From the NCBI GenBank assembly GCA_963815495.1, contig CAWFGW010000025.1, positions 46,150-110,149 on the forward strand: a DNA stretch of 64,000 nucleotides, in the 5' to 3' direction. Below, one piece after another: positions 36,390 to 44,465 of this stretch. The position numbers were made by a program, and so were the translations under genes. This DNA comes from CAWFGW01 sp963815495 (lineage in GTDB: Bacteria > Bacteroidota > Bacteroidia > Cytophagales > JAAEPT01). The first letter of the stretch is position 1; each line of letters starts with the position of its first letter. Under the pieces are notes generated by a model. That model was not told where the DNA came from and did no database searches. It was given only the letters and a program-made list of their open reading frames with translations.

Positions 36390-36640
36390 CTTTATCAACC
36401 GATAAGGGTTTTACTTAGCTGTAGATTAATAGGGAATCGTGTGCAAATCACGAACTGTCGCGCAACTGTAAACTCGTCTGTTTCATTCATTCTAGAAATA
36501 GAAATCGTTTTTGTTCACGTATGCCATTGCTCCAACGTGGGGTGAGAAGGCGAACAAAAATCGAGTAAGTCAGGAGACCTGCCTTTATCGAATTGACAAT
36601 GCTTTCGCGGATTGGAGCAAGTGTCGAGGTAGATATTCGT
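36390..36640 (+). ncRNA. Cobalamin (B12) riboswitch
   Basis: The leader of metE holds the conserved cobalamin aptamer blocks in order: AGGGAATCGTGTGCAAATC at 36431-36449, CGCAACTGTAA at 36461-36471, and the B12 box GTCAGGAGACCTGCC at 36569-36583, with a GC-containing hairpin between. Binding of cobalamin is expected to repress metE, the B12-independent enzyme. The outer edges and the expression platform (about 36600-36774) are approximate. The 135 bp after the B12 box contain no gene. Confidence 0.92.
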
Positions 36641-36774
36641 TTTATATTTCAGGGTGTGGTATGCCTTTTTTAAAACGATGTATCATCCTAAACTCTTTTT
36701 CTTTTCTCACCTAAAGCATTGCGAAATGCTGCAAAGAGCTTTTAACTAATTGTTTTACTTAAAGTTAAAAGATC

Positions 36775-39102
36775 ATGCAAACACACATTTTAGGCTATCC
36801 GCGTATTGGTAGTCAACGTGAACTCAAAAAAGCCTGCGAAAATTATTGGTCGGGCAACATTACCCTGCCACAATTGCTCAAGGCAGGTGAAGACATTCGC
36901 TTACACAACTGGAAATTGCAACAGCAACTCGGAATTGATCTCATTCCCTGCAACGATTTTTCCTTTTATGATCATGTTTTAGATATGGCTCTTACGGTAG
37001 GTGCCATTCCTGAACGTTATCATGAAGTGATTCTGGAAAAAGAAAATACAGAAACAGATCTGTACTTTGCAATGGCTAGGGGTTTTCAAAAAAATGGACT
37101 GGATATTACTGCCATGGAAATGACTAAATGGTTCGATACCAATTACCATTACATCGTGCCGGAGTTTCAGAAAAACCAGCCCTTCAAACTTTTTTCCACA
37201 AAAATATTACAAGAATACCACGAAGCGAAAAAAGCCGGAATAAATACTAAACCAGTAGTTATAGGCCCGGTATCTTTTTTATTACTTGGAAAAGAAAAAG
37301 AAACCGGATTTCACCGGATCAGCTTACTTGAAAATTTACTTCCTGTATATTTTGATCTGTTTGAAAAGCTGGAAGAGTCCGGTGCTACCTGGATTCAAAT
37401 TGATGAGCCCTGCTTAGCTACTGACTTATCAGCCCAAGAGCAACAAGCTTTTCAGCATGCTTACAATAGAATCAAAAAATATTTCCCAAACCTAAAGTTA
37501 ATTTTAGCCAACTACTTTGACTGCTATGGTGCTAATCTGGGAACGGCTTTATCACTTCCTGTACACACCTTGCATATCGATTTAGTTCGATGTCCTTCTC
37601 AATTGCAAGACATCTTGAATTCAGAAAAGCTATCTCCTCAAACCCATCTGTCACTCGGTGTAATAGATGGACGCAATATTTGGATAAATGATTTTCAAAA
37701 AAGTATCCAGCTTGTGACAGATGCTATAGAGAAAATAGGAGAAGAACGAATTAGTTTATCTACCTCTTGTTCTTTGCTGCACGTGCCTTGTGATTTGGAT
37801 TTAGAAACAGACACAACATCATTGACTCCTGAAATCAAACAATGGATAGCATTTGCCAAGCAAAAAGTAACCGAGTTGGTGATACTGAAAAAAATACTGG
37901 AAGGCGAAGAAAACACGGATGAATCCCAAGAGAAAAATGCTTTGGCAATAGAAAACAGAAAAGCCTCTCCCCTTATACATAACTATGAAGTGAAACAGCG
38001 AGTAGCAGCTACTGCTAACAAAGTAATTGCTAGAAAAAGTAGATTTGAGAACCGAAAAGCCATCCAAAAAAAGGAATTGGAATTACCGTTTTTTCCAACT
38101 ACTACCATTGGCTCGTTCCCACAAACACAGGAAGTGAGAAGCTGGAGAGCGAGTTATAAAGCAAGGAAAATTACCGAAGAGCAATATGTACAATTATTAA
38201 AAAATGAAATAAAAGAAAGTATCGAATGGCAAGAAGCCATTGATATGGATGTATTGGTACATGGTGAGTTTGAGCGAAACGACATGGTTGAATACTTTGG
38301 AGAGCAACTTGCCGGCTTTGCCTTTACTAAAAACGGTTGGGTACAAAGCTATGGTAGCCGATGCGTGAAACCACCTATTATTTATGGTGATGTACATCGT
38401 CCGAAACCGATGACGGTGGCTTGGACTAGCTATGCACAGTCCTTGACAAACAAGTTGATGAAAGGTATGCTGACCGGTCCGGTAACTATTTTGCAATGGT
38501 CTTTTGTGAGAAACGATCAACCACGTTCCGAAACTACTGCTCAACTTGCCTTGGCGATACAAGATGAAGTACTGGATTTAGAAAAGGCAGGTATAAAAGT
38601 AATTCAAATAGACGAACCTGCTATTCGCGAAGGGTTGCCCTTGAAAAAGACAGACTGGGCAAACTACCTCCACTGGGCTGTACGTAGTTTCCGAATTGCT
38701 TGCCATGGTGTGAAAGACGAAACACAGATTCACACGCATATGTGTTATTCCGAGTTCAACGATATCATAAGCAACATTGCCGAAATGGACGCAGATGTAA
38801 TCACTATCGAGACCTCTCGGTCACAAATGGAGTTGCTGGATGCCTTTGTTGATTTCAAATACCCCAACGATATAGGTCCAGGCGTATATGACATTCATTC
38901 CCCAAGAGTTCCATCCAAAGCAGAAATGGTACATTTGCTCGAAAAAGCATTAGCAGTAATTCCTGCTGACCAACTGTGGGTCAATCCCGATTGTGGTTTA
39001 AAAACTCGCCATTGGGAAGAAACCAGATCAGCTATAGCCACTTTGGTAGAGGCCGCTCAACAGCTACGTAAAACTGTAGCAGAAAAAGTGACAGCAGAAT
39101 AA
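36775..39102 (+). CDS. metE: Cobalamin-independent methionine synthase
   Basis: MetE transfers a methyl group from 5-methyltetrahydrofolate polyglutamate to homocysteine without B12. The 775-residue protein has both barrels: the N-terminal half starts GYPRIGSQRELKKACENYW, and the catalytic C-terminal half starts LPFFPTTTIGSFPQT. Zinc ligands are visible in THMCYSEF (His, Cys) and NPDCGLKTRHW (Cys). A cobalamin riboswitch precedes it, so the cell presumably also has MetH or can import B12. It ends with a perfect 14-bp hairpin. Confidence 0.98.
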   Translation: MQTHILGYPRIGSQRELKKACENYWSGNITLPQLLKAGEDIRLHNWKLQQQLGIDLIPCNDFSFYDHVLDMALTVGAIPERYHEVILEKENTETDLYFAMARGFQKNGLDITAMEMTKWFDTNYHYIVPEFQKNQPFKLFSTKILQEYHEAKKAGINTKPVVIGPVSFLLLGKEKETGFHRISLLENLLPVYFDLFEKLEESGATWIQIDEPCLATDLSAQEQQAFQHAYNRIKKYFPNLKLILANYFDCYGANLGTALSLPVHTLHIDLVRCPSQLQDILNSEKLSPQTHLSLGVIDGRNIWINDFQKSIQLVTDAIEKIGEERISLSTSCSLLHVPCDLDLETDTTSLTPEIKQWIAFAKQKVTELVILKKILEGEENTDESQEKNALAIENRKASPLIHNYEVKQRVAATANKVIARKSRFENRKAIQKKELELPFFPTTTIGSFPQTQEVRSWRASYKARKITEEQYVQLLKNEIKESIEWQEAIDMDVLVHGEFERNDMVEYFGEQLAGFAFTKNGWVQSYGSRCVKPPIIYGDVHRPKPMTVAWTSYAQSLTNKLMKGMLTGPVTILQWSFVRNDQPRSETTAQLALAIQDEVLDLEKAGIKVIQIDEPAIREGLPLKKTDWANYLHWAVRSFRIACHGVKDETQIHTHMCYSEFNDIISNIAEMDADVITIETSRSQMELLDAFVDFKYPNDIGPGVYDIHSPRVPSKAEMVHLLEKALAVIPADQLWVNPDCGLKTRHWEETRSAIATLVEAAQQLRKTVAEKVTAE

Positions 39103-39117
39103 TTTTATTATTATTAA

Positions 39118-39149
39118 AATACCCAGGAGGCTATAGCCTCCTGGGTATT
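39118..39149. terminator. Strong hairpin between metE and the sugar dehydrogenase gene
   Basis: AATACCCAGGAGGC at 39118-39131 pairs perfectly with GCCTCCTGGGTATT at 39136-39149 around a TATA loop. It lies between converging genes and is probably a bidirectional terminator, though the T-runs are short. Confidence 0.8.
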
Positions 39150-39171
39150 AATCAATATTGATTGTTACTAC

Positions 39172-40539
39172 TTATAATTTATTACATCTAATCATTTTAG
39201 TAGTTGATTCAGATTTCAGTTCTATCAGATACATTCCAGTATTTAAATCACCAATGTCTATCTTCATTTCACTTCCATTATAAGCTAACTCCGCTTTTGA
39301 AAAAGTTCGGATATGTTCTCCACGACTAGAATAAATACTTACATCAGCTGCTTCTTGCATTTTTATTTGAATAAATTCTTTAGCTGGATTTGGGTAAGCC
39401 GAGATCATTTCATTTACATTTTTTTTTCCTTTCACACTAGTAACCATTTTATTCGTTTTTAATAAAATAAGTCTATTCGGAGACTCTGTTAATGCATACA
39501 GCTTTCCATCAGGAGCAACTTCTACATCTCTAAATCGAGCATACCCTTCCATAAATGAATATGTAGCAATATGCTTGTCATCCTGAATCTTTACCCATTG
39601 AATTTGTTGGCCTGCTAGTGCACCGATTATAAAATTTAACTCACCTTCTTCTTGGTCTTCTAAGGGTACAATAGCCATTCCGCAAGGTGCAATTGAAGGA
39701 ACCCAATAACGAATAGGTTGTTCCATGCCTTCTTTGGCTGTATCTTCTGTAATTATTCCACCTCCATAATTAACTCCAAAGGTTATTTCTGGCCATCCAT
39801 AATTATTGCCTGCTTCGATTATATTTAATTCATCGCCTCCTTGCGGGCCGTGTTCATGTGCATATATTTTATCATCAGGTGTAATTACAAGCCCTTGAAT
39901 ATTTCGATGTCCGTAACTAAATATCTCTGACTCTGCATTTCCGATACCTACAAATGGGTTGTCATTCGGAACAGTACCATCATCGTTTAATCGAATTATT
40001 TTACCGGAATGGTTAGTCAACAATTGCGCATTATCTTGTTCCTGACGATCACTGGAAGAAAAGTAAATATGGTTTTCACTGTCAAAAGCTATTCGACTCC
40101 CAAAGTGGTTTGAACCACTTCTAAAGGGTAATGCACGGAAAATCTCTGTAAAATTAGTTAATTGATTACCTGATAACACGCCCCTACCCACTGCTAAGGT
40201 ATAACCTCCATTTCCTGAAATAGAATAGGAAAGATAAACATAACTATTGTTTTCAAAGTCAGGGTGTAACGCTACGTCTAAAAGACCGCCTTGCCCAGTG
40301 ACAGCAATGGAAGGCAAACCAAAAATTTCGGTTTTAGAATCTGTCGAAATTATGTATTTAAATAGTTTTCCGCTTTTCTCAGTAAAAAGCAATTCATCGT
40401 TAGATATAAAGCTCATGCCCCAAGGTTGCCCCATATTGGTGCTTGATATCAGCACATCGTCTAACTCTAAAGTTGGTGCTTGACCAAAACTGAGATAGCT
40501 TAATGCAATAAAGATAGGTAGTAATAGTCTTTTTTTCAT
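39172..40539 (-). CDS. PQQ-dependent sugar dehydrogenase (GSDH family) with type IX sorting domain
   Basis: The 455-residue protein has a signal peptide (about 1-19). It then has a six-bladed propeller of the soluble glucose/sorbosone dehydrogenase family (QPWGMSFISNDELLFTEKSG, GQGGLLDVALHPDFENN, YGHRNIQGLVITPDDKIYAH, EHGPQGGDELNIIEAGNNYG with W). A C-terminal type IX sorting domain follows (about 380-455: ISAYPNPAKEFIQIKM, MYLIELKSESTTKMIRCNKL). It is expected at the cell surface, oxidising an aldose with PQQ as cofactor. PQQ genes are not seen here. Confidence 0.9.
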   Translation of the reverse strand: MKKRLLLPIFIALSYLSFGQAPTLELDDVLISSTNMGQPWGMSFISNDELLFTEKSGKLFKYIISTDSKTEIFGLPSIAVTGQGGLLDVALHPDFENNSYVYLSYSISGNGGYTLAVGRGVLSGNQLTNFTEIFRALPFRSGSNHFGSRIAFDSENHIYFSSSDRQEQDNAQLLTNHSGKIIRLNDDGTVPNDNPFVGIGNAESEIFSYGHRNIQGLVITPDDKIYAHEHGPQGGDELNIIEAGNNYGWPEITFGVNYGGGIITEDTAKEGMEQPIRYWVPSIAPCGMAIVPLEDQEEGELNFIIGALAGQQIQWVKIQDDKHIATYSFMEGYARFRDVEVAPDGKLYALTESPNRLILLKTNKMVTSVKGKKNVNEMISAYPNPAKEFIQIKMQEAADVSIYSSRGEHIRTFSKAELAYNGSEMKIDIGDLNTGMYLIELKSESTTKMIRCNKL

Positions 40540-40940
40540 AGCGTTCTTTTTTTTAAAACATTATTTATCAATAATATACATACAATTTTTAAATTTACTA
40601 ACTAGAACTTCCCACTAGCACTGCTATTATTTTTAATATATGGGGTTAGTGTAATATTTAAAACTTCTGAGTACTCTAGTCAATTTTTATTCCACTAAAT
40701 AAAAATGGGAAATGATTAATAATTAGCCAAGGATTAATTGAAATCATCTCTCTCTCTTACATTTGCCTCTTCATTACTTCCACATAATGTGGCATTTACG
40801 CAACAACTAGCGGATTTATAGTGAAGCATTTACCATTAACTAAACATACCCCAATCAGGGTACTAATTTACCCTCTCCAAGCGATTTTAGCTCTAATTAT
40901 TTTATCCCTCTTTTGAAATATAATTAAAACATTAAACGAA
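40540..40940. other. 400-bp intergenic region upstream of the flavodoxin operon
   Basis: No gene is present. It holds the regulatory site at 40847-40874 and a weak -7-like element (CTCTTTTG at 40908-40915) with TTT in place of TTG at 40885. The left 300 bp are AT-rich with no recognised feature. Confidence 0.6.
40847..40874 (+). promoter_or_regulatory. Putative operator: TACCCT palindrome plus half-site upstream of the flavodoxin operon
   Basis: TACCCC-AATC-AGGGTA at 40847-40862 is an inverted repeat with one mismatch, followed by a direct half-site TACCCT at 40869-40874. The half-site ends 10 bp before the -33 position (TTT at 40885), the same spacing as at 21785/21796. The weak promoter elements fit dependence on an activator. 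Confidence 0.6.
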
Positions 40941-41288
40941 ATGCTAATGAAAAACTGTCAAAGCGAAATAGTATTTAGCACCCCTCATGGTAATCTTTTT
41001 CATCTAATAAAAATCAATCTGTATCAATTAGATTTTGGTAATATGGTTATCACACTTAAAAAGGAAAACATAGTGACGCTATATAATTTTTTGAGAGGTA
41101 CTAACCCCGCTCAATTTGATGATTTAAAATCACCTCCTAGTAATAAAATATTAATTCAACCCTGTGGTTTTTGGGGGTGTTATGCCTTTACTGAAGGTCA
41201 GTTTTTAGAACTAAGAGAACTGGTGATTGGGGGGTATAATTTAATTCAATTAGAAGAAGAAATTCACGCAGCACTAACACATAAATAA
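40941..41288 (+). CDS. Small uncharacterised protein (DUF6686-like)
   Basis: I recognise only a loose resemblance to the DUF6686 family of small Bacteroidota proteins, which have an N-terminal Cys region, a GN motif and a short alpha/beta body. The 115 residues contain HGNLFHLIKINLYQLDFGNM and a second block LIQPCGFWGCYAFTEGQFLE. ATG at 40941 or 40947 are equally possible. It is the first gene of an operon with flavodoxin (3-bp spacing) and is structurally similar to the third gene at 41823. No function is known. Confidence 0.6.
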   Translation: MLMKNCQSEIVFSTPHGNLFHLIKINLYQLDFGNMVITLKKENIVTLYNFLRGTNPAQFDDLKSPPSNKILIQPCGFWGCYAFTEGQFLELRELVIGGYNLIQLEEEIHAALTHK

Positions 41289-41290
41289 CG

Positions 41291-41833
41291 ATGGATAAAA
41301 TTGGTTTGTTTTACGGCTCTGATACGGGATGTACTGAAGCTGTAGTAGAAAAAATTAAAAGTCAGTTTGAAGAGGAAGTACTTGACTGTCACGATATGAG
41401 CGGGATTCATAACATGGAACACTTTCTAGTATATAGACACATTATTATCGGTGTGCCTACTTGGTATGATGGTGAGTTACAAAGTGATTGGGATGATTTT
41501 TTTGACACCTTCAAAGACATCGATTTTACTGGTAAAACAATAGCCATTTTTGGCTTAGGTGATCAGGTAGGCTACAGCGAATATTTTGTCGATGGGATAG
41601 GAACTCTGGGTAAAGTGATACTTGAAAATGGTGGAAACTTAATAGGTGCCTGGTCCACTCAAGGATATTATCACACAGAATCAAGTGCAACTTTTGAACA
41701 TGAGGGACAACACTACTTCATGGGACTTGCACTGGATGAAGACAATCAAAAAGACTTGACAGATGAACGAATAACAGAGTGGCTTCAAGACGTACTTGCG
41801 GAATTTGATATTGAACACAGCTATGCACAGTAA
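41291..41833 (+). CDS. fldA: Flavodoxin FldA
   Basis: Flavodoxin is an FMN electron carrier that replaces ferredoxin when iron is short. The 180-residue protein is a long-chain flavodoxin: KIGLFYGSDTGCTEAVVEKI forms the phosphate-binding loop, PTWYDGELQSDWDDF and FGLGDQVGYSEYFVDGIG bracket the isoalloxazine ring. It sits in a four-gene operon with two small Cys-containing proteins and a hemerythrin-like protein. That company suggests induction under iron limitation or oxidative or nitrosative stress. Confidence 0.96.
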   Translation: MDKIGLFYGSDTGCTEAVVEKIKSQFEEEVLDCHDMSGIHNMEHFLVYRHIIIGVPTWYDGELQSDWDDFFDTFKDIDFTGKTIAIFGLGDQVGYSEYFVDGIGTLGKVILENGGNLIGAWSTQGYYHTESSATFEHEGQHYFMGLALDEDNQKDLTDERITEWLQDVLAEFDIEHSYAQ

Positions 41834-42176
41834 CAATAACCACGAACTTGAAACAATAGCTAAAGGAGTTTGGGGATGCATTCAGCGATGTAGGAGTTGT
41901 CGATTTATTCAAATTGAATACGGGAATTTGATTCGAAGCTTTAACGAAAAGGAATTTCTTCAAATGATGCAGACACTTACTTTACATTTGAATGAGTTAG
42001 TGACCTTCTCCCTGCATAACCATCATCGGACAGTCATCTTTCGTTTTCCTGATATTGACGGTTTTTATTGTTTTAATGAGTTAGAATGGATTCAATTTCA
42101 CCAACTATTAGATAGCCTAAAAGAAAGTATTGAAGTGGATGTCTTTCTTCAAAAGCATGGATTTTTAACTAAATAA
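41823..42176 (+). CDS. Small uncharacterised protein with CxxC (DUF6686-like)
   Basis: The product is 117 residues from the ATG at 41823, which overlaps the flavodoxin gene by 11 bp; an upstream ATG at 41796 would overlap by 38 bp and is less likely. It contains CIQRCRSCRFIQIEYGNLIR, then FNEKEFLQMMQTLTLHLNEL and a C-terminal block with FPDIDGFYCFNELEWIQFHQ. The Cys block plus GN plus FNEKEF pattern resembles DUF6686 and the first gene of this operon. The function is unknown. The Cys cluster could bind a metal. Confidence 0.65.
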   Translation: MHSNNNHELETIAKGVWGCIQRCRSCRFIQIEYGNLIRSFNEKEFLQMMQTLTLHLNELVTFSLHNHHRTVIFRFPDIDGFYCFNELEWIQFHQLLDSLKESIEVDVFLQKHGFLTK

Positions 42177-42181
42177 AACCT

Positions 42182-42919
42182 ATGAAAGATTATTTTGATA
42201 TTTACACCCTGTTTGAAATTAAGCAAAATATAAAAGCTGCTAACAATTTCTTTGAACGTTTTGATTCCGATGTAGCCAATCCACTTTATACCTTGATGGA
42301 CTTAGGAAAACTTAATAAAATATCACCTTCGTTATTGGCTCTAATTTTATTGAGATTTGAAAAAGAGACAAAAAATGAGCTTGAACATGACTCTTCTGAA
42401 TTTGAAGGCTTCACGATTAATGAGATCCTTAACTATGTAGAAATCACTCACCTGTTTTATCGAAATGAACGGATGAAACGGATAGAGCGGATAATTTTTA
42501 ATTTGGAGAAAGAAATAGGTGGTACGAATTCATTCACTGATTTACTTTACCAGTCTTACATTGAATTTCGCCAATTTCTTTTTCATCATCTTTCACAAGA
42601 AGAAGAAATACTTTTCCCTTATGCGAAAAGTTTAATAGAACTCGCTACAAATATTTATAACGATGAATATACATTTTTAAAAAGTAAACTTCCTGAATGT
42701 TTTTTGCATACCCACACTAAAGAAACGGAATTTAATCTTTTTCGAATATTTACACTTGTTCCATCCCAATTCTATCAAATGGAAACTACCGAAGAATTAA
42801 TGAATTTAGAAATGGAGTTAAAATCATTTAAGGTTGATTTAGATGTTCATTCATGGATTGAAGAGGAAGTCCTCATCCCCAGAATAATAACACTCAGAAA
42901 GGAGTTGTTTAATCAATAA
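42182..42919 (+). CDS. Hemerythrin-like protein
   Basis: The 245-residue all-helical protein carries hemerythrin-type ligand motifs: HHLSQEEEILFPYA (about 137-150) and HSWIEEEVLIPRI (about 222-234), with other candidate ligands in ITHLFYRNERMKRIE and FLHTHTKETEF. Such four-helix proteins hold a di-iron centre; relatives such as YtfE/RIC repair iron-sulfur clusters after nitrosative damage. It lacks the usual RIC N-terminal domain motif, so the exact role is open. It starts 5 bp after the previous gene and is the last in the operon, overlapping the converging regulator by 11 bp. Confidence 0.75.
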   Translation: MKDYFDIYTLFEIKQNIKAANNFFERFDSDVANPLYTLMDLGKLNKISPSLLALILLRFEKETKNELEHDSSEFEGFTINEILNYVEITHLFYRNERMKRIERIIFNLEKEIGGTNSFTDLLYQSYIEFRQFLFHHLSQEEEILFPYAKSLIELATNIYNDEYTFLKSKLPECFLHTHTKETEFNLFRIFTLVPSQFYQMETTEELMNLEMELKSFKVDLDVHSWIEEEVLIPRIITLRKELFNQ

Positions 42920-43556
42920 TACCTATTTCTTTCACATAGATGGAAAGCTCTAGTGCTGAACTCACCCCTAATTTTTTCAGTATATTTTTACGATGAGTAT
43001 GGATAGTGTGAGGACTCAAGCTTAGCTCTTCGGCAATTTCTTTGTTTTTCTTTCCCGCAGCTACAAGTTTAGTAATCTCAAGTTCCCGCTCAGTTAAGTG
43101 CTGAACTGGCTTGTAATCTTTGTGTTCTTCACGTGTCACGTTTTGTTCCATCAAAACATTCAACACATAACTACAAAAGAATTTCTCTCCTCTTGCTGTG
43201 CTTCTAAGTCCTTTTAAAATTTCTTCCTTAGAACTTTCCTTCGTTAAATAGGCAAATACATTAAGCTTAAGGGATTTAATGATGTCCCATTTTTTTTCCT
43301 GACTAGATAAAATGACAACACGACAAGAGATATTCGATTTTAGCCAAATCAATAAACCATTAGAATCAAAATATTTAGGATTATAATCTAAAATCAAAAT
43401 TTGGGGCTCATATGATTTAAGTTTTGGAATCAACTCTGCGGTATCTTTAGCTTCCGCCACAATTACCAAATCTTCTACTTCTTTCAACATGGCTTTAATC
43501 CCTTCTCTATATAGCGGTTGAGAATCTGCTAGCACTATATTGACCTTATTCAACAC
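42909..43556 (-). CDS. NarL/LuxR-type response regulator
   Basis: The 215-residue protein has a receiver domain (1-120) with the phosphoacceptor Asp in ILILDYNPKYF (about residue 55). Its acidic pocket reads LADSQPL, with one Asp rather than the usual pair. A LuxR/NarL helix-turn-helix follows at about 150-212 (LTERELEITKLVAAGKKNKE, SLSPHTIHTHRKNILKKLGV). It converges with the flavodoxin operon. NarL-family regulators bind inverted heptamers (7-2-7), the geometry of the TACCCT palindromes here, one of which lies upstream of this gene. It is the best candidate for their reader, by inference. No partner kinase is adjacent. Confidence 0.92.
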   Translation of the reverse strand: MLNKVNIVLADSQPLYREGIKAMLKEVEDLVIVAEAKDTAELIPKLKSYEPQILILDYNPKYFDSNGLLIWLKSNISCRVVILSSQEKKWDIIKSLKLNVFAYLTKESSKEEILKGLRSTARGEKFFCSYVLNVLMEQNVTREEHKDYKPVQHLTERELEITKLVAAGKKNKEIAEELSLSPHTIHTHRKNILKKLGVSSALELSIYVKEIGIID

Positions 43557-43590
43557 TCTTATCTTTATTTAGATTAATTCTAATTAGATA

Positions 43591-43620
43591 CAAAAGTAAT
43601 CTAAAAATCATATCAGACAA
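43591..43620 (-). promoter_or_regulatory. Promoter of the NarL-type regulator
   Basis: On the minus strand TTG (43620-43618) is followed after 19 bp by TACTTTTG (43598-43591), 34 bp before the ATG. The palindrome at 43658 lies 37 bp further upstream. Confidence 0.7.
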
Positions 43621-43652
43621 TTTTTCACAACTATGGAAAGTATTAAAAACAG

Positions 43653-43678
43653 AAATATACCCTGTGTAGGGTATATTT
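43653..43678. promoter_or_regulatory. Putative operator: TACCCT palindrome upstream of the NarL-type regulator
   Basis: TACCCT-GTGT-AGGGTA (43658-43673) is extended by AAATA/TATTT to an 11-bp perfect inverted repeat. It may be an autoregulatory site. Because it lies about 97 bp past the mscL stop on the same strand, it could also be the mscL terminator. A short T-run (GTTTTT) follows on the minus strand after a few bases. Confidence 0.5.
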
Positions 43679-43774
43679 AATAGAGAGCATATTACTTAAG
43701 AAAATTCTACAAATACAATTAAGAAAAAACAAAACAATACATCAAAATCAATTTTAAGAAAGCTTAATCAATAA

Positions 43775-44224
43775 CTATCTCTTACACTGCTCCATTAACT
43801 CAATTTGCTTTTCCAGTAAACCATTCATTCTGTCTAACAATTCTATATCTTTAGGTGTTGGTATTGTAACATCTTTCGGATCTTCTGCTTTTTTTCTTAA
43901 AGAGTGAAAAAATTTAATCACTAAAAAAACTGTAAAACCAATAATAACAAAATCAACCATGGATTCGATTAGTTTACCATATCCAATAGCTATTTCTTCA
44001 GGTCGGGAAACTCCATTTTCAGTAACAGCTTCCCTCAAAATCCATTTTTTATTTTCCCAATTAATGCCATTGGTTAAAAAGGATAATGGAGGAAGAAAAA
44101 TTTCCTTGACTAAAACATCTACCACCTTGTTGAATGCTGCGCCAATAATTACTCCTATAGCTATGTCAACCATATTCCCTTTAACAGCAAACTCTTTAAA
44201 CTCTTGATATAATTTTAACTTCAT
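43775..44224 (-). CDS. mscL: Large-conductance mechanosensitive channel MscL
   Basis: MscL is the inner-membrane pore that opens under hypo-osmotic shock. The 149-residue protein has the N-terminal FKEFAVKGNMVDIAIGVIIG with AAFNKVVDVLV (first membrane helix), a periplasmic loop, the second membrane helix VDFVIIGFTVFLVIKFFHSL, and a C-terminal amphipathic helix (DRMNGLLEKQIELMEQ). Length and motifs are standard. It is the only gene between the regulator at 43556 and the tRNA-Arg region. Confidence 0.95.
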   Translation of the reverse strand: MKLKLYQEFKEFAVKGNMVDIAIGVIIGAAFNKVVDVLVKEIFLPPLSFLTNGINWENKKWILREAVTENGVSRPEEIAIGYGKLIESMVDFVIIGFTVFLVIKFFHSLRKKAEDPKDVTIPTPKDIELLDRMNGLLEKQIELMEQCKR

Positions 44225-44465
44225 ATTTTATCTTTGAACAAAAAATTCCGACAAATACTATCCCAATAGACAATTAAAAGCGTGTGCTCATTATCAAATG
44301 CAGATTTTCATATCATATTTAATAATATTTCACTAATCAAATCGAGGCTATTTACTTTCTCAACTCGCTTGTATAAATAAAATGTAGAAAATTATACACC
44401 TACTTGAGAACCATTTAACACAATTAGTTTATTAATTGTTGGCAATTGAATTAATTAAGAAAAAA
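44225..44465. other. Intergenic region between mscL and the tRNA-derived array
   Basis: AT-rich, 240 bp, no gene or clear hairpin recognised. It contains the upstream region of mscL. Confidence 0.5.

Noticed and set aside
38197..38562. 121-codon antisense frame in metE
   Set aside because: It lies fully inside the conserved catalytic part of metE.
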